A DNA stretch of 64,000 bases from Chondrinema litorale (GTDB lineage Bacteria; Bacteroidota; Bacteroidia; Cytophagales; Flammeovirgaceae): the NCBI RefSeq assembly GCF_026250525.1, contig NZ_CP111043.1, positions 3,175,001 through 3,239,000 on the forward strand, written 5' to 3'. Under the pieces are notes generated by a model. It was not told the origin of the DNA. It saw nothing but the letters and a program-made list of their open reading frames with translations, and ran no database searches. Each line of letters opens with the position of its first letter. Within the stretch, counting starts at the first letter, position 1. Positions 18,044 to 26,608 of the stretch are shown here, piece by piece. Made by a program: the position numbers and the translations under genes.

Positions 18044-20404
18044 ATGCCTCAAGCCGAAAATAATCGATATTTTGAACAACCAGAGTCCTGTGACATTACT
18101 TTACAAGACATTCTGTCTATACTAATTGTAGATGTGGATTCTGGAGAAGTAGTAGGTTATAGCGATAATATTGAACGTATCGAGTTTAAGCTTTCAAAGG
18201 AAGAAATATTTTTTAAAACATTATTTCCTTATGCAAATGATATAAGTAATTATACTCCGAAAGGTAAATTTAAAATTATAGATATAGAGGTGTCGGTAGA
18301 GTTAAAAATTAAGAGTATAGTTACTTATTCTTCTAATTTTTTATTCTTCCATTTTGAGAAAGATGAATATAATTTTTGTAAGGCAAATCAGTCTTTTGCT
18401 AGCTTATTTGAGTTTACAGAATTTTTGCAGGATATTAATGACCAAGTCACTTTAAAGAATTTCTTCTTAAATACAGTAAGCGAATCATTTCCAGATTTTA
18501 AATGTGCATTGCATCACTTTAATGAAAGTGGCCTGCCTAATAACTTTTCAGAAGGTATAAGTAATCTAGTTTCTGAAAATAATTGCGATGTTAGTATTAC
18601 ATCAGTATCAGGCGGTGTAATGCAATTGCTCAAACAAGGTTTGCCAATATGGTTTTCAAATAAAGATATTTCAAATTCAACATTGCTTAATAAAAAAACA
18701 GACACTAGCATCGATTCTTCTTTTCTTTTGGCTAAGTATGTGGGTGAAATCTCTTATCATTCAGGTTGTGAAGACGATGATTTATTAAGATTTTGTTTAA
18801 TACCTGTTTTTGCTAAAAAGTCCCTTTGTGGAACATTATCTTTTATATCTAATCAGAATAAGCTTTTTTCTTTTGAAAACATTGCATACCTACAAAATCT
18901 AATTCAAGCGTACTCTTCTCAAAAACTGCTTTTACAGAAAGAATCTCAAGTATTAGAAAATGAGAATTTTAGTTTGTTGCTTCAGAATTCATCTGACATT
19001 GTAACTATACTAGATAAAAACTTCACTATTAAATATTTGAGTAAAAGTGTAAATCAAATTCTGGGTATTAACCTAGAAAAGTATACCAGCGATTGGCATA
19101 AGATTATTCATTTAGATGATAGGAAAAAGTTTTTTGCCTATTTGGAAAATGTAAAGGCAGGTAAAAAACAAAAAGATACAATCGAATTTAGAATTAAAAA
19201 CTCAATAGGTAATTACATATATCTGGAAACAAAGGCTGATAATTTAATTGATAAGCCAGGTATAGATGGTATTTTGTGTAATTCTAGAGATATAACACAA
19301 AAAGTAAAAGCTCACAGGAGGCTCTATAAGTTTCAGAAAATTATTGAATCTACAAGAAACGGTATTATAATTTTAGACCATTGCCGACCTGAGTTTCCAA
19401 TCGTTTTTGTAAATGATGGTATTAAGAATTTAACCCACAAAAATGCTAATGAATTTGTAGGGCGTTCGTGGGAACTGTTAAACGAGTTCTTTGTAAAAAA
19501 CGATAATTATACATTGTATAGAAAATGTGTATATGAAACCAAACCATTGGAGATTTCGCTTTCAATGCAAGCTTTAAACCAGAAGAAAACTTGGGTTAAA
19601 GTACAAATTATACCAGTGTATAATGAGTTGAGTCGAAGTAATAGTAGTGTTGTTCTTGTTCTTTCTAACATTTCTTCAGAAATTGAAATCCACGAAAAGC
19701 TAAAAGAGTACTCAGAAAAGTTGCATACGAGTAATGAAGAGCTACAAACATTTGCCTATGTAGCATCTCACGATTTGCAAGAACCACTTAGAACAATTGC
19801 CGGTTTTAGCGAGCTGTTATCAGATCTTTATGTAGATAAAATTGATGATGAGGCTAATGAGTACTTGAGGTTTATACAAGAAGCAACAGAGAGAATGAAG
19901 AAACTGATTAGCGATTTGCTTCAATTTTCTAGACTGAGTACTGCGGAGGATTTTATAAAAGAAGTTCAGGTAAAGAAAATTTTCATTAAAGCGATAGACA
20001 ATTTAAAAACACTAATAAATGAAAATAAAGCATCAATAACTCATGATGATTTCCCTAGTATTTTCACTAATGAATTATTATTACTTCAAGTTTTTCAAAA
20101 TCTAATATCAAACTCAATAAAATATAGGAGTAATCTTCCTCCAATAATTCATATACATGTTAAGCGGATAGCAAATGCATGGATATTTGGTGTAGAAGAC
20201 AATGGTATTGGTATAGAAGAAAAATATTTTGATCGCATATTCATCATCTTTCAAAGGTTACATACTTCAGATAAATACTCAGGCACAGGCATAGGTCTTT
20301 CGATATGTAAAAAAATTATTGAAAAATATGGGGGCAAGATTTGGGTAAAATCCAAAATAGGGGAGGGTTCTATTTTTTACTTTTCAATTCCAGATATCAT
20401 ATAA
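18044..20404 (+). CDS. PAS/GAF multidomain sensor histidine kinase, phytochrome-like layout
   Basis: This is a soluble 786-residue kinase with no membrane segment. In order: an N-terminal PAS-like region (about 1-115) whose start (PESCD, then LSILIVDVDSGEV and SDNIERI) faintly recalls the phytochrome PAS; a GAF-like domain (about 120-300; the CALHHF and GLPIWFSNKD elements); PAS (about 305-425); a second PAS (about 430-550); a coiled linker; a HisKA with phospho-acceptor H576 in YVASHDLQEPLR; and an intact HATPase with DNGIGI and GTGIGL. The YVASHDLQEPLR type is common in bacteriophytochromes and their non-photosensing relatives. The Rcp1-like regulator 88 bases downstream fits that lineage. 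The phytochrome HIPGxIQPHG chromophore-neighbour motif is missing, so bilin binding is doubtful. Confidence 0.85.
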   Translation: MPQAENNRYFEQPESCDITLQDILSILIVDVDSGEVVGYSDNIERIEFKLSKEEIFFKTLFPYANDISNYTPKGKFKIIDIEVSVELKIKSIVTYSSNFLFFHFEKDEYNFCKANQSFASLFEFTEFLQDINDQVTLKNFFLNTVSESFPDFKCALHHFNESGLPNNFSEGISNLVSENNCDVSITSVSGGVMQLLKQGLPIWFSNKDISNSTLLNKKTDTSIDSSFLLAKYVGEISYHSGCEDDDLLRFCLIPVFAKKSLCGTLSFISNQNKLFSFENIAYLQNLIQAYSSQKLLLQKESQVLENENFSLLLQNSSDIVTILDKNFTIKYLSKSVNQILGINLEKYTSDWHKIIHLDDRKKFFAYLENVKAGKKQKDTIEFRIKNSIGNYIYLETKADNLIDKPGIDGILCNSRDITQKVKAHRRLYKFQKIIESTRNGIIILDHCRPEFPIVFVNDGIKNLTHKNANEFVGRSWELLNEFFVKNDNYTLYRKCVYETKPLEISLSMQALNQKKTWVKVQIIPVYNELSRSNSSVVLVLSNISSEIEIHEKLKEYSEKLHTSNEELQTFAYVASHDLQEPLRTIAGFSELLSDLYVDKIDDEANEYLRFIQEATERMKKLISDLLQFSRLSTAEDFIKEVQVKKIFIKAIDNLKTLINENKASITHDDFPSIFTNELLLLQVFQNLISNSIKYRSNLPPIIHIHVKRIANAWIFGVEDNGIGIEEKYFDRIFIIFQRLHTSDKYSGTGIGLSICKKIIEKYGGKIWVKSKIGEGSIFYFSIPDII

Positions 20405-20492
20405 CTTATTTAGAATATTTTTAAACAATATATGATTATCTGAATTTATAATAGAGCAATTAGTATAAATATATTTTAAAAGATGCAATTAT

Positions 20493-20945
20493 GTGCAACC
20501 TGTGAATAATGGAGCTAACAATGAAGTTGTTGAAATACTGCTTATAGACGATCATTTACCAGATATTGTACTAACTCGAAAAGCTTTTGAAAGCGGAGAG
20601 GGTCATAGTAGAATACACATCGCAAGAGATGGCGAGGAAGCTATGCATTTTTTGATGCAAGAAGGAAAATATGCAGACTCTACCAGACCAGACCTTATCT
20701 TTTTAGATATTAATCTTCCCAAACTTTCGGGTTACGAGGTATTGGAAATTATAAAAAGAGATGCCGATCTCAGAACAATTCCTGTAATTATGCTAACCTC
20801 ATCAGACTCGAAAAAAGATATAAAAAAATGCTATTCTTTATATGCTAACTCATATTTAGTGAAACCAGATACCCTTAAAAAATATATAAAAATGGTTCAG
20901 CGAGTTGAGGGCTTTTGGTGCAATCTTGTAAAATTGCATAAATAG
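20493..20945 (+). CDS. Rcp1-like single-domain response regulator
   Basis: This is a 150-residue CheY-like receiver of the Rcp1 class that serves phytochrome-type and PAS kinases. Motifs: acidic pocket LLIDDH, phospho-acceptor Asp in FLDINLPKLSGYEVL, MLTSSD switch Thr/Ser, and the conserved Lys in LVKPD. The family's C-terminal FWCNLVKL element is present. There is no output domain, so it should pass phosphate on or bind a partner. No in-frame ATG exists before the receiver; the start must be GTG at 20493 or the next GTG at 20502. An out-of-frame ATG two bases upstream runs into a stop after four codons. It lies between two kinase genes and is presumably co-transcribed with them. Confidence 0.88.
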   Translation: MQPVNNGANNEVVEILLIDDHLPDIVLTRKAFESGEGHSRIHIARDGEEAMHFLMQEGKYADSTRPDLIFLDINLPKLSGYEVLEIIKRDADLRTIPVIMLTSSDSKKDIKKCYSLYANSYLVKPDTLKKYIKMVQRVEGFWCNLVKLHK

Positions 20946-20962
20946 TATTTATTTTAGGCTTT

Positions 20963-22171
20963 ATGGGGGAACAGAATCTTAAATGTCTTTATATAGAAGA
21001 CAACATAGCTGATTTTAAACTTCTAGAAGCGCGATTAAAAAAAAAAGAAGCTTCTCAAAATTACCAAATCACCAATTGCCAGACTTTACAGCAAGCTGAA
21101 AAAGTTCTGAGCACAGAACGCTACAACCTAATTTTACTGGATATTTCACTTCCTGACGCACAAGGTTTGGAGGGGCTTTATTTTTTACAAAGTAAATTTC
21201 CTTTTATACCAATAGTTGTACTTACTGGAAATACTGATAAAAAACTAGCATTAGAGGCGATTAAAGAAGGTGCACAGGATTACCTGATTAAAGGTGAGTT
21301 TAATGAAGAGCTATTTATTAAAGTTTGCGATTACGCTGTAGAAAGAAAAAAAATTAACTCCGAGCTAAAGAAGGTATTAAAAGAAGTTGAAAAATTAAAT
21401 TTAGATTTAAATACTGTAAATACACGCTTGCAAAACACAGTAGAAGAACTAAAAGAAGAGCGTAGAAGAGTTGAGCGAAAGAATAAACAAATAAATTCAT
21501 TTATTTCTGTAATTGTTCACGATCTAAAAAACCCGGTAACAGCTATAAATACATTAACTGAGTTGTTACTTGAAAATAAAACAAGCTTAAATATTAATCA
21601 GATTAAGTATTTAGATCAAATAAAATACTCTTCCAGTTCTATGTTGGATAACATTCTTACCATCATTAATACCACCAACATTTCTAGCAATAAAGAATTT
21701 GAGTTAAATATGGTTTACGAAAATCCATATTTTACGCTCAATTCTGCAATTGATAAATTTGTGGTAGATGCAATTCAAAAAAACATTGTGGTGGTGGTAG
21801 ACTATATTAAAGATTTACCCAAAGTATATTTCGATAAGAGGTTATTAGCCAATATTGTGGCTAACCTAATGGACAATGCAATTAAGTATAACAAAGAGAA
21901 CACAAGAGTAATTATTACCTGTGAAAAATCTGAAAGCAATTTTTTAAAGATTTACTTTAGAAATAAAGGTTTAAAGATTATTCCAGAAGAAGTGAATGAT
22001 GTTTTTGAAGAAGATTATGAGTTTAGTGAGGGCAATCCTGCCACTTTGCCATCTTCTGGCTTTAAACTTTCAGTAGTAAAAAAAGTAGTTGAAGTAATGG
22101 GAGGCAATGTAGGAGTTGAGTTGGAAGATAGAGGTAAATCTACGAGTATTTGGTTTTCTTTAACCATGTAA
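20963..22171 (+). CDS. Receiver-histidine-kinase fusion with degenerate ATP-binding domain
   Basis: This 402-residue protein has an N-terminal receiver (phospho-acceptor D60 in LILLDISLPD, Lys in YLIKGEF), a coiled coil (about 130-175), a HisKA segment with H186 in IVHDLKNPV, and a HATPase-like C-terminal domain. The N box (NLMDNAIKYN) is kept, but the G1 motif DxGxG reads NKGLK (Asp to Asn, last Gly to Lys) and the G2 motif GxGLGL reads SSGFKL. Both nucleotide-lid motifs are thus altered, so autophosphorylation may be lost. It starts 17 bases after the Rcp1-like gene and ends the cluster. Phosphorelay, scaffolding or partner inhibition are possible roles. Confidence 0.82.
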   Translation: MGEQNLKCLYIEDNIADFKLLEARLKKKEASQNYQITNCQTLQQAEKVLSTERYNLILLDISLPDAQGLEGLYFLQSKFPFIPIVVLTGNTDKKLALEAIKEGAQDYLIKGEFNEELFIKVCDYAVERKKINSELKKVLKEVEKLNLDLNTVNTRLQNTVEELKEERRRVERKNKQINSFISVIVHDLKNPVTAINTLTELLLENKTSLNINQIKYLDQIKYSSSSMLDNILTIINTTNISSNKEFELNMVYENPYFTLNSAIDKFVVDAIQKNIVVVVDYIKDLPKVYFDKRLLANIVANLMDNAIKYNKENTRVIITCEKSESNFLKIYFRNKGLKIIPEEVNDVFEEDYEFSEGNPATLPSSGFKLSVVKKVVEVMGGNVGVELEDRGKSTSIWFSLTM

Positions 22172-22202
22172 AAAGGGAATAACCCTAGAGCTATTCCCTT
22201 GA
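22171..22202. terminator. Bidirectional intrinsic terminator
   Basis: A 9-bp inverted repeat (aagggaata ... tattccctt) directly follows the stop of the receiver-kinase gene and precedes the stop of the convergent nfu gene. Confidence 0.8.
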
Positions 22203-22223
22203 ACAGTTTTAATTATCATGAAA

Positions 22224-22829
22224 TTAAACTCCTTCAGCTACAACTTCTTTCACAGTAGGAACCATTCTCTTTAACATATTTTCAATACCAGCTTTAAGCG
22301 TAATGGTTGAGCTTGGGCAGCCACTACAAGAGCCTTGTAGTAAAACTTTTACTATGCCATTTGTTTCATCGAAAGAGTGGAACTGAATAGCCCCTCCATC
22401 CATCTCAACTGCTGGCTTAATATATTCATCTAATACACCTTTAATCTTTTTTACTGCTTCGCTGTCGGTATTAGACTCAACAATTACTTCTTTTTGATCT
22501 TGAGTAAAAAGATCTTTTTGTGCTTCAAAATATCCTTTAATAAGTTGTTTCAACTCTGGAATTATATCTGCCCATTGTGTCTCATCGTCTTTTGTAACTG
22601 TTATAAAGTTACTCATATAAAACACTCTTTTTATATAAGGAAATTTGAAAAGCTCAACTGCTAAAGGCGAGTTTGTTGCACTTTCTGCATCAGGGAAATC
22701 TATACTTTCCCCATCGTGAATTAGCATGAAATTCAACATGAATTTCATTGAATTGGGGTTAGGATTTTTTTCGGTATATAAATGCACCTGATGTTGGTAT
22801 AATTTCTCTTTGTCGTATCCTGTTGCCAT
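22224..22829 (-). CDS. NifU/Nfu-type iron-sulfur scaffold protein
   Basis: This is a 201-residue Fe-S carrier with an N-terminal Nfu_N domain (about 15-105; TEKNPNPNSMKF, FPYIKRVFYMSNFITVTK) followed by a NifU-like C-terminal domain (about 120-197) with the cluster-binding CSGC motif (C168 and C171) in QGSCSGCPSST. It assembles or delivers [4Fe-4S] clusters to client proteins in the cytoplasm. Both domains are full length. It seems to be monocistronic, with a terminator shared with the convergent signalling cluster. Confidence 0.93.
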   Translation of the reverse strand: MATGYDKEKLYQHQVHLYTEKNPNPNSMKFMLNFMLIHDGESIDFPDAESATNSPLAVELFKFPYIKRVFYMSNFITVTKDDETQWADIIPELKQLIKGYFEAQKDLFTQDQKEVIVESNTDSEAVKKIKGVLDEYIKPAVEMDGGAIQFHSFDETNGIVKVLLQGSCSGCPSSTITLKAGIENMLKRMVPTVKEVVAEGV

Positions 22830-22858
22830 ATTTCTTTAATTAAAATCTATATGATATA

Positions 22859-22866
22859 CAAAGGTA
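22859..22866 (-). promoter_or_regulatory. Possible -7 box for the nfu gene
   Basis: On the minus strand this reads TACCTTTG, an exact TAnnTTTG match 30 bases upstream of the nfu ATG. A matching -33 TTTG is not evident. Confidence 0.45.
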
Positions 22867-22925
22867 ACAAATACAGTTTTAATTAGTGCCCGGAGAGCTT
22901 GAAACAAGTAACATTACAGAAATAA

Positions 22926-22950
22926 AAAAGCCGGCTTAAACCGGCTTTAG
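22926..22950 (-). terminator. Intrinsic terminator after rocD
   Basis: An 8-bp GC-rich inverted repeat (aaagccgg ... ccggcttt) with an A-run on the left gives a U-tail on the minus strand. It lies 3 bases past the rocD stop. Confidence 0.85.
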
Positions 22951-22952
22951 TG

Positions 22953-24188
22953 TTATTCGTAATTTAAAATTGTTTTTTCTATTATGTCGCAACACTCGTG
23001 AAGTTGTTCTTCTGTAATAACTAATGGAGGTGCAAAACGAATAATATTGCCATGAGTTGGTTTGGCCAATAATCCATTTTCTTTAAGCTGAACACAAATA
23101 TTCCAGGCAGTTTTACTAATTGGCGTATCGTTAATTATTATCGCATTTAGCAAGCCTTTTCCTCTAACCTTTATTACCAGATTCGATTTCTTAATCAAAT
23201 CTTCCATTCTCTGTCTGAAAACTAGACCAAGTTTCATGGCATTTTCAGTCATTTTTTCATCTTTAAGAACTTGCAGTGCCGCCATCGCTACGCTACATGC
23301 CAATGGATTGCCACCATAAGTTGAACCGTGTTGCCCTGGTTTTACAGTAAGCATAATTTCATCTCTAGCAAGAATAGCTGAAACAGGCAATACTCCACCA
23401 GAAAGTGCTTTGCCTAATATTAGAATATCTGGTTTTACACCTTCGTAATCGCAGGCAAGTAATTTTCCAGTTCTTCCAATACCAGTTTGTACTTCGTCTG
23501 CAATAAAGAGCACATTGTGTTTCTTGCATAATTCGTAAGCCTTTTTTAAAAAACCTTCGTCAGGAACAACTACACCAGCTTCGCCTTGAATAGGCTCAAC
23601 CATAAATCCAGCTACGTTTTTATCTTGTAAAGCTTTTTCTAGTGCATCTAGGTTATTGTAAGGGATAAGACTAAAACCAGGCATATATGGGCCGTACTCT
23701 CCATAGCTCTCAGGATCGTCTGAAGATGAAACTGCTGCTAATGTTCTCCCCCAGAAGTTACCATTTGCAAAAAGTATCTTAGCACTGTTTTCAGGCACTT
23801 TTTTTACCTGATATGCCCATTTTCTACAAAGTTTAATCGCAGTTTCGCCACCTTCAACACCAGTATTCATTGGCAAAACTTTATCGTAACCAAAGTACTC
23901 AGTAATAAACTTTTCATAAGTACCTAATACATCATTGTAAAAGGCTCTTGAGGTTAAAGTAAGTTTAGCTGCTTGTTCTGTTAAGCTTTCCAAAATTCTT
24001 GGGTGGCAATGCCCCTGGTTCACCGCTGAATATGCTGAAAGGAAATCGTAGTATTCTTTTCCTTCAATATCCCAGACTTTTACACCACTGCCTTTAGCAA
24101 TTACAACCGGAATGGGGTGGTAGTTATGTGCACCATATTTGTCTTCTAATTGTATTGCTTCCTTTGAGCTGGAAATCCTATTTATCAT
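22953..24188 (-). CDS. rocD: Ornithine aminotransferase
   Basis: This is a class-III PLP aminotransferase of 411 residues, full length. It should transfer the delta-amino group of ornithine to 2-oxoglutarate, giving glutamate semialdehyde and glutamate. Diagnostic segments: [13 protein letters not shown] near the N-terminus and [15 protein letters not shown], typical of ornithine aminotransferases; [24 protein letters not shown]; and the Schiff-base lysine K260 in LGKALSGG. It lies 54 bases downstream of the cystathionine beta-synthase gene on the same strand with no terminator between, so the two are probably co-transcribed. Together they suggest amino-acid catabolism or interconversion. Confidence 0.94.
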   Translation of the reverse strand: MINRISSSKEAIQLEDKYGAHNYHPIPVVIAKGSGVKVWDIEGKEYYDFLSAYSAVNQGHCHPRILESLTEQAAKLTLTSRAFYNDVLGTYEKFITEYFGYDKVLPMNTGVEGGETAIKLCRKWAYQVKKVPENSAKILFANGNFWGRTLAAVSSSDDPESYGEYGPYMPGFSLIPYNNLDALEKALQDKNVAGFMVEPIQGEAGVVVPDEGFLKKAYELCKKHNVLFIADEVQTGIGRTGKLLACDYEGVKPDILILGKALSGGVLPVSAILARDEIMLTVKPGQHGSTYGGNPLACSVAMAALQVLKDEKMTENAMKLGLVFRQRMEDLIKKSNLVIKVRGKGLLNAIIINDTPISKTAWNICVQLKENGLLAKPTHGNIIRFAPPLVITEEQLHECCDIIEKTILNYE

Positions 24189-24242
24189 ATTTTCTAGTTT
24201 TACTGGTGACTAATAATATCCCTTAAAATAACCGATTTACAA

Positions 24243-25619
24243 TTAGTTGGCCATTGCCAGTAATAAATCGTGTTGTGTGATTATATGTACCTGATCTTCA
24301 AAATCTCTTACTAAAAGAGCAGGGTTTTCTTTATTAATAAGTGACGAAAGTGAATCTACTGTATTATCCATTGCTACAAAGGTGAAAGGCTTATCCATCA
24401 ACTCAGTTACCTTTAGAAGTTTTACCTCCGGATTCTCAATCATTTTTCTTAGAATAGAAGAATCTGTAAGACTACCAACAATGTTACCTGTATTGTCTTG
24501 CACAGGAATTTGAGAGATGCCTTCTTTACTCATTAAGTTAATGGCTTCTTCTACAGTTTGTTTGTCGTTTACAATCAATAATTTGCTCTTACCATTTTTG
24601 CTTTTAATAATATCTCTGGCAGTGGCAAACTCTCTTTCTTCTAGAAAGCCGTGGTCTTTCATCCAATTATCATTGTAGATTTTGTTGAGGTATCTGGTGC
24701 CATGGTCTGGTAAAATAATTACCATAGTATCATCTTTAGTAAGATGTTTTTTAGCATATTCTAATGCTCCAACAACAGCAGAACCACAAGACCAGCCTAC
24801 AAATAAACCTTCTTCACGAGCTAGTTTTCTTGTCATAATAGCACCGTCTTTATCGGTAACTTTTATAAAAGTATCGATTACAGAGAAGTCTACGTTTGCA
24901 GGCAATATGTCTTCACCAATACCTTCGGTTAAGTATGGGTAAACTTCTTTTTCATCAAACACACCTGTTTCTTTATATTTTTTAAATACAGAACCATATG
25001 TATCGATACCTACTGTAACTATGTTCGAGTTTTGCTCTTTTAAATATTTTGCAACACCACACATAGAACCACCAGTACCAACACCAGCAGCATAGTGGGT
25101 TATCTTCCCTTCTGTTTGCTCCCAAATTTCAGGGCCAGTAGTCTCATAGTGAGCCTGAGCGTTTGAGGTGTTATCGTATTGGTTCGGGTAAAAACTGTTA
25201 GGAATATCTTTATTAAGTTTTTTAGCTATAGAATAGTAAGATCTTGGATCTTCTGGAGGCACGTTTGTAGGGCAAACTATTACTTCTGCGCCAACAGCTC
25301 TAAGTATATCTATTTTTTCCTGAGACTGTTTGTCAGACACTGTGAATATACACTTGTAACCTTTAGCAATTGCAGCAAGTGCAAGACCCATTCCTGTATT
25401 TCCTGAGGTTCCTTCTATTATAGTTCCTCCAGGTTTCAAAATACCGCTTTTTTCAGCATCTTCAACCATTTTGAGAGCCATACGGTCTTTCATAGAGTTT
25501 CCCGGATTGAAATACTCAACCTTCACTAGAATTGTAGCATCAATTCCTTTATTTACAGAATTTAGTTTAACCATTGGCGTGTTACCAATCGCTTCAATGA
25601 TTGAATTATAATAACTCAT
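24243..25619 (-). CDS. Cystathionine beta-synthase with C-terminal CBS-domain pair
   Basis: This 458-residue fold-type II PLP enzyme has K44 in NPGNSMKDRMA as the Schiff-base lysine, the phosphate-binding EGTSGNTGMG loop, and TGGSMCG. Residues about 335-455 form a Bateman module of two CBS motifs (SQIPVQDNTGNIVGSLTD, LLVRDFEDQVHIITQHD). The architecture matches cystathionine beta-synthase (serine or O-acetylserine plus homocysteine to cystathionine) without the N-terminal heme domain of animals. A plain cysteine synthase would be shorter and lack the CBS pair. Ligand-sensing by the CBS pair is a family inference. It is the first gene of a likely two-gene unit with rocD. Confidence 0.9.
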   Translation of the reverse strand: MSYYNSIIEAIGNTPMVKLNSVNKGIDATILVKVEYFNPGNSMKDRMALKMVEDAEKSGILKPGGTIIEGTSGNTGMGLALAAIAKGYKCIFTVSDKQSQEKIDILRAVGAEVIVCPTNVPPEDPRSYYSIAKKLNKDIPNSFYPNQYDNTSNAQAHYETTGPEIWEQTEGKITHYAAGVGTGGSMCGVAKYLKEQNSNIVTVGIDTYGSVFKKYKETGVFDEKEVYPYLTEGIGEDILPANVDFSVIDTFIKVTDKDGAIMTRKLAREEGLFVGWSCGSAVVGALEYAKKHLTKDDTMVIILPDHGTRYLNKIYNDNWMKDHGFLEEREFATARDIIKSKNGKSKLLIVNDKQTVEEAINLMSKEGISQIPVQDNTGNIVGSLTDSSILRKMIENPEVKLLKVTELMDKPFTFVAMDNTVDSLSSLINKENPALLVRDFEDQVHIITQHDLLLAMAN

Positions 25620-25705
25620 TTATCAGTTTTTTGAAATCTTAATTTATCGGTTTTGTCTTTAGCTGTATTTGCTATTTGCAAAGGTGATGGATGTTTCAAG
25701 TTTTG

Positions 25706-25739
25706 CAAATTTATTCAATAATTATAGGCAGAACACAAA
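25706..25739 (-). promoter_or_regulatory. Bacteroidota-type promoter for the cystathionine beta-synthase-rocD unit
   Basis: On the minus strand TTTG (25736-25739) and TAAATTTG (25706-25713) are separated by 22 bases. This would start transcription near 25699, about 80 bases before the start codon. Confidence 0.55.
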
Positions 25740-25940
25740 TCATTCTGGGAAAAGTAAAAAATTTATAAGCAATTTTATATTACACGTGTTATTGTTTGAG
25801 CTATAAGTTTACAAAATAGAGTTAATAAGTGTTAGTTTGTGCAGATTGATTAGTGTAAGATTTAACTCTTAAATTTTTGATTATTAGCTTTATAGTGATT
25901 GAACTTTTTGCGCTAATTATTATTTAAGGGCTTAATTAAA

Positions 25941-25969
25941 TTGTAATACAATTTTGTTACTTATATTTG
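25941..25969 (+). promoter_or_regulatory. Possible promoter for the DksA-like gene
   Basis: TTG at 25941-25943 and an exact TATATTTG at 25962-25969 are 18 bases apart, 174 bases before the gene at 26144. The remainder of the 524-bp divergent gap (25620-26143) shows no gene or hairpin. Confidence 0.45.
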
Positions 25970-26143
25970 TTAAGCTATTCTATAATCTTAATATTTTTAA
26001 ACTTTAACTGCAATTTGAGTAACTATGAGATGATTATTGCAGTATAATAAACATGTAAGGGTGAAGCTGTTTATACTTTGTTTCACACATCTTATATGGT
26101 TCTTTCATATACATAAACTAATCCTAATTCAAACCATTCACTT

Positions 26144-26521
26144 ATGGCAACAGAACAAATACGATATTCAAAAGAAGAGTTAAAAGAGTTTGAGGAGCTA
26201 TTGAAAGAAAAGATAGAAAAGACAAAAACAGAACTCAAACACCTTAAAGATTCAATTACGCGTTCAGCCAGTGGGTATGATTCTAATCACTATGGAGTTA
26301 AAACACTCGAAGATGGAGCAGATGCATTGGAAAAAGAACAGTTGAACCAGCTAGCAGCTAGAACGCTTAAGTATTTAAAACAGCTCGAAAATGCGCTAAT
26401 CAGAATTAAGAATGGTACATATGGTATTTGCATAGATACTGGTAAATTGATTAGTAAAGAAAGACTTAGAGCTGTACCTCACACGCAACACTCGATAGAA
26501 GCCAAGTTAAACAGGCAATAA
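26144..26521 (+). CDS. DksA/TraR-family protein lacking the zinc finger
   Basis: This is a 125-residue DksA-like protein with a long coiled-coil hairpin (about 8-90) and a short C-terminal globular segment. The family landmark GTYGIC..TGKLI..ERLRAVPHT is clear. Of the four zinc-finger cysteines only one position (C96) remains; the second of the first pair is Gly, and the distal CxEC pair reads HSIEAK. It should not bind zinc in the usual way. DksA proteins enter the RNA polymerase secondary channel to modulate rRNA and stress promoters; the acidic tip residue needed for that is not obvious here. Its function as a polymerase-binding protein is inferred. Confidence 0.85.
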   Translation: MATEQIRYSKEELKEFEELLKEKIEKTKTELKHLKDSITRSASGYDSNHYGVKTLEDGADALEKEQLNQLAARTLKYLKQLENALIRIKNGTYGICIDTGKLISKERLRAVPHTQHSIEAKLNRQ

Positions 26522-26542
26522 CCAAAAAATTATTTTTATTGA

Positions 26543-26574
26543 AAAAAGGTTTACATTTTCTGTGTAAACCTTTT
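26543..26574 (+). terminator. Intrinsic terminator between the DksA-like gene and scpB
   Basis: A 12-bp inverted repeat (aaaaggtttaca ... tgtaaacctttt, one offset base) lies 22 bases past the DksA-like stop. It directly abuts a promoter box for scpB. Confidence 0.8.
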
Positions 26575-26575
26575 C

Positions 26576-26583
26576 TATATTTG
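26576..26583 (+). promoter_or_regulatory. -7 box for scpB
   Basis: TATATTTG, an exact TAnnTTTG, lies 25 bases before the scpB ATG and immediately after the terminator. The -33 position falls inside the hairpin and shows no TTTG. Confidence 0.5.
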
Positions 26584-26608
26584 GGCAAAACTGAAGATTT
26601 AGCATTTT

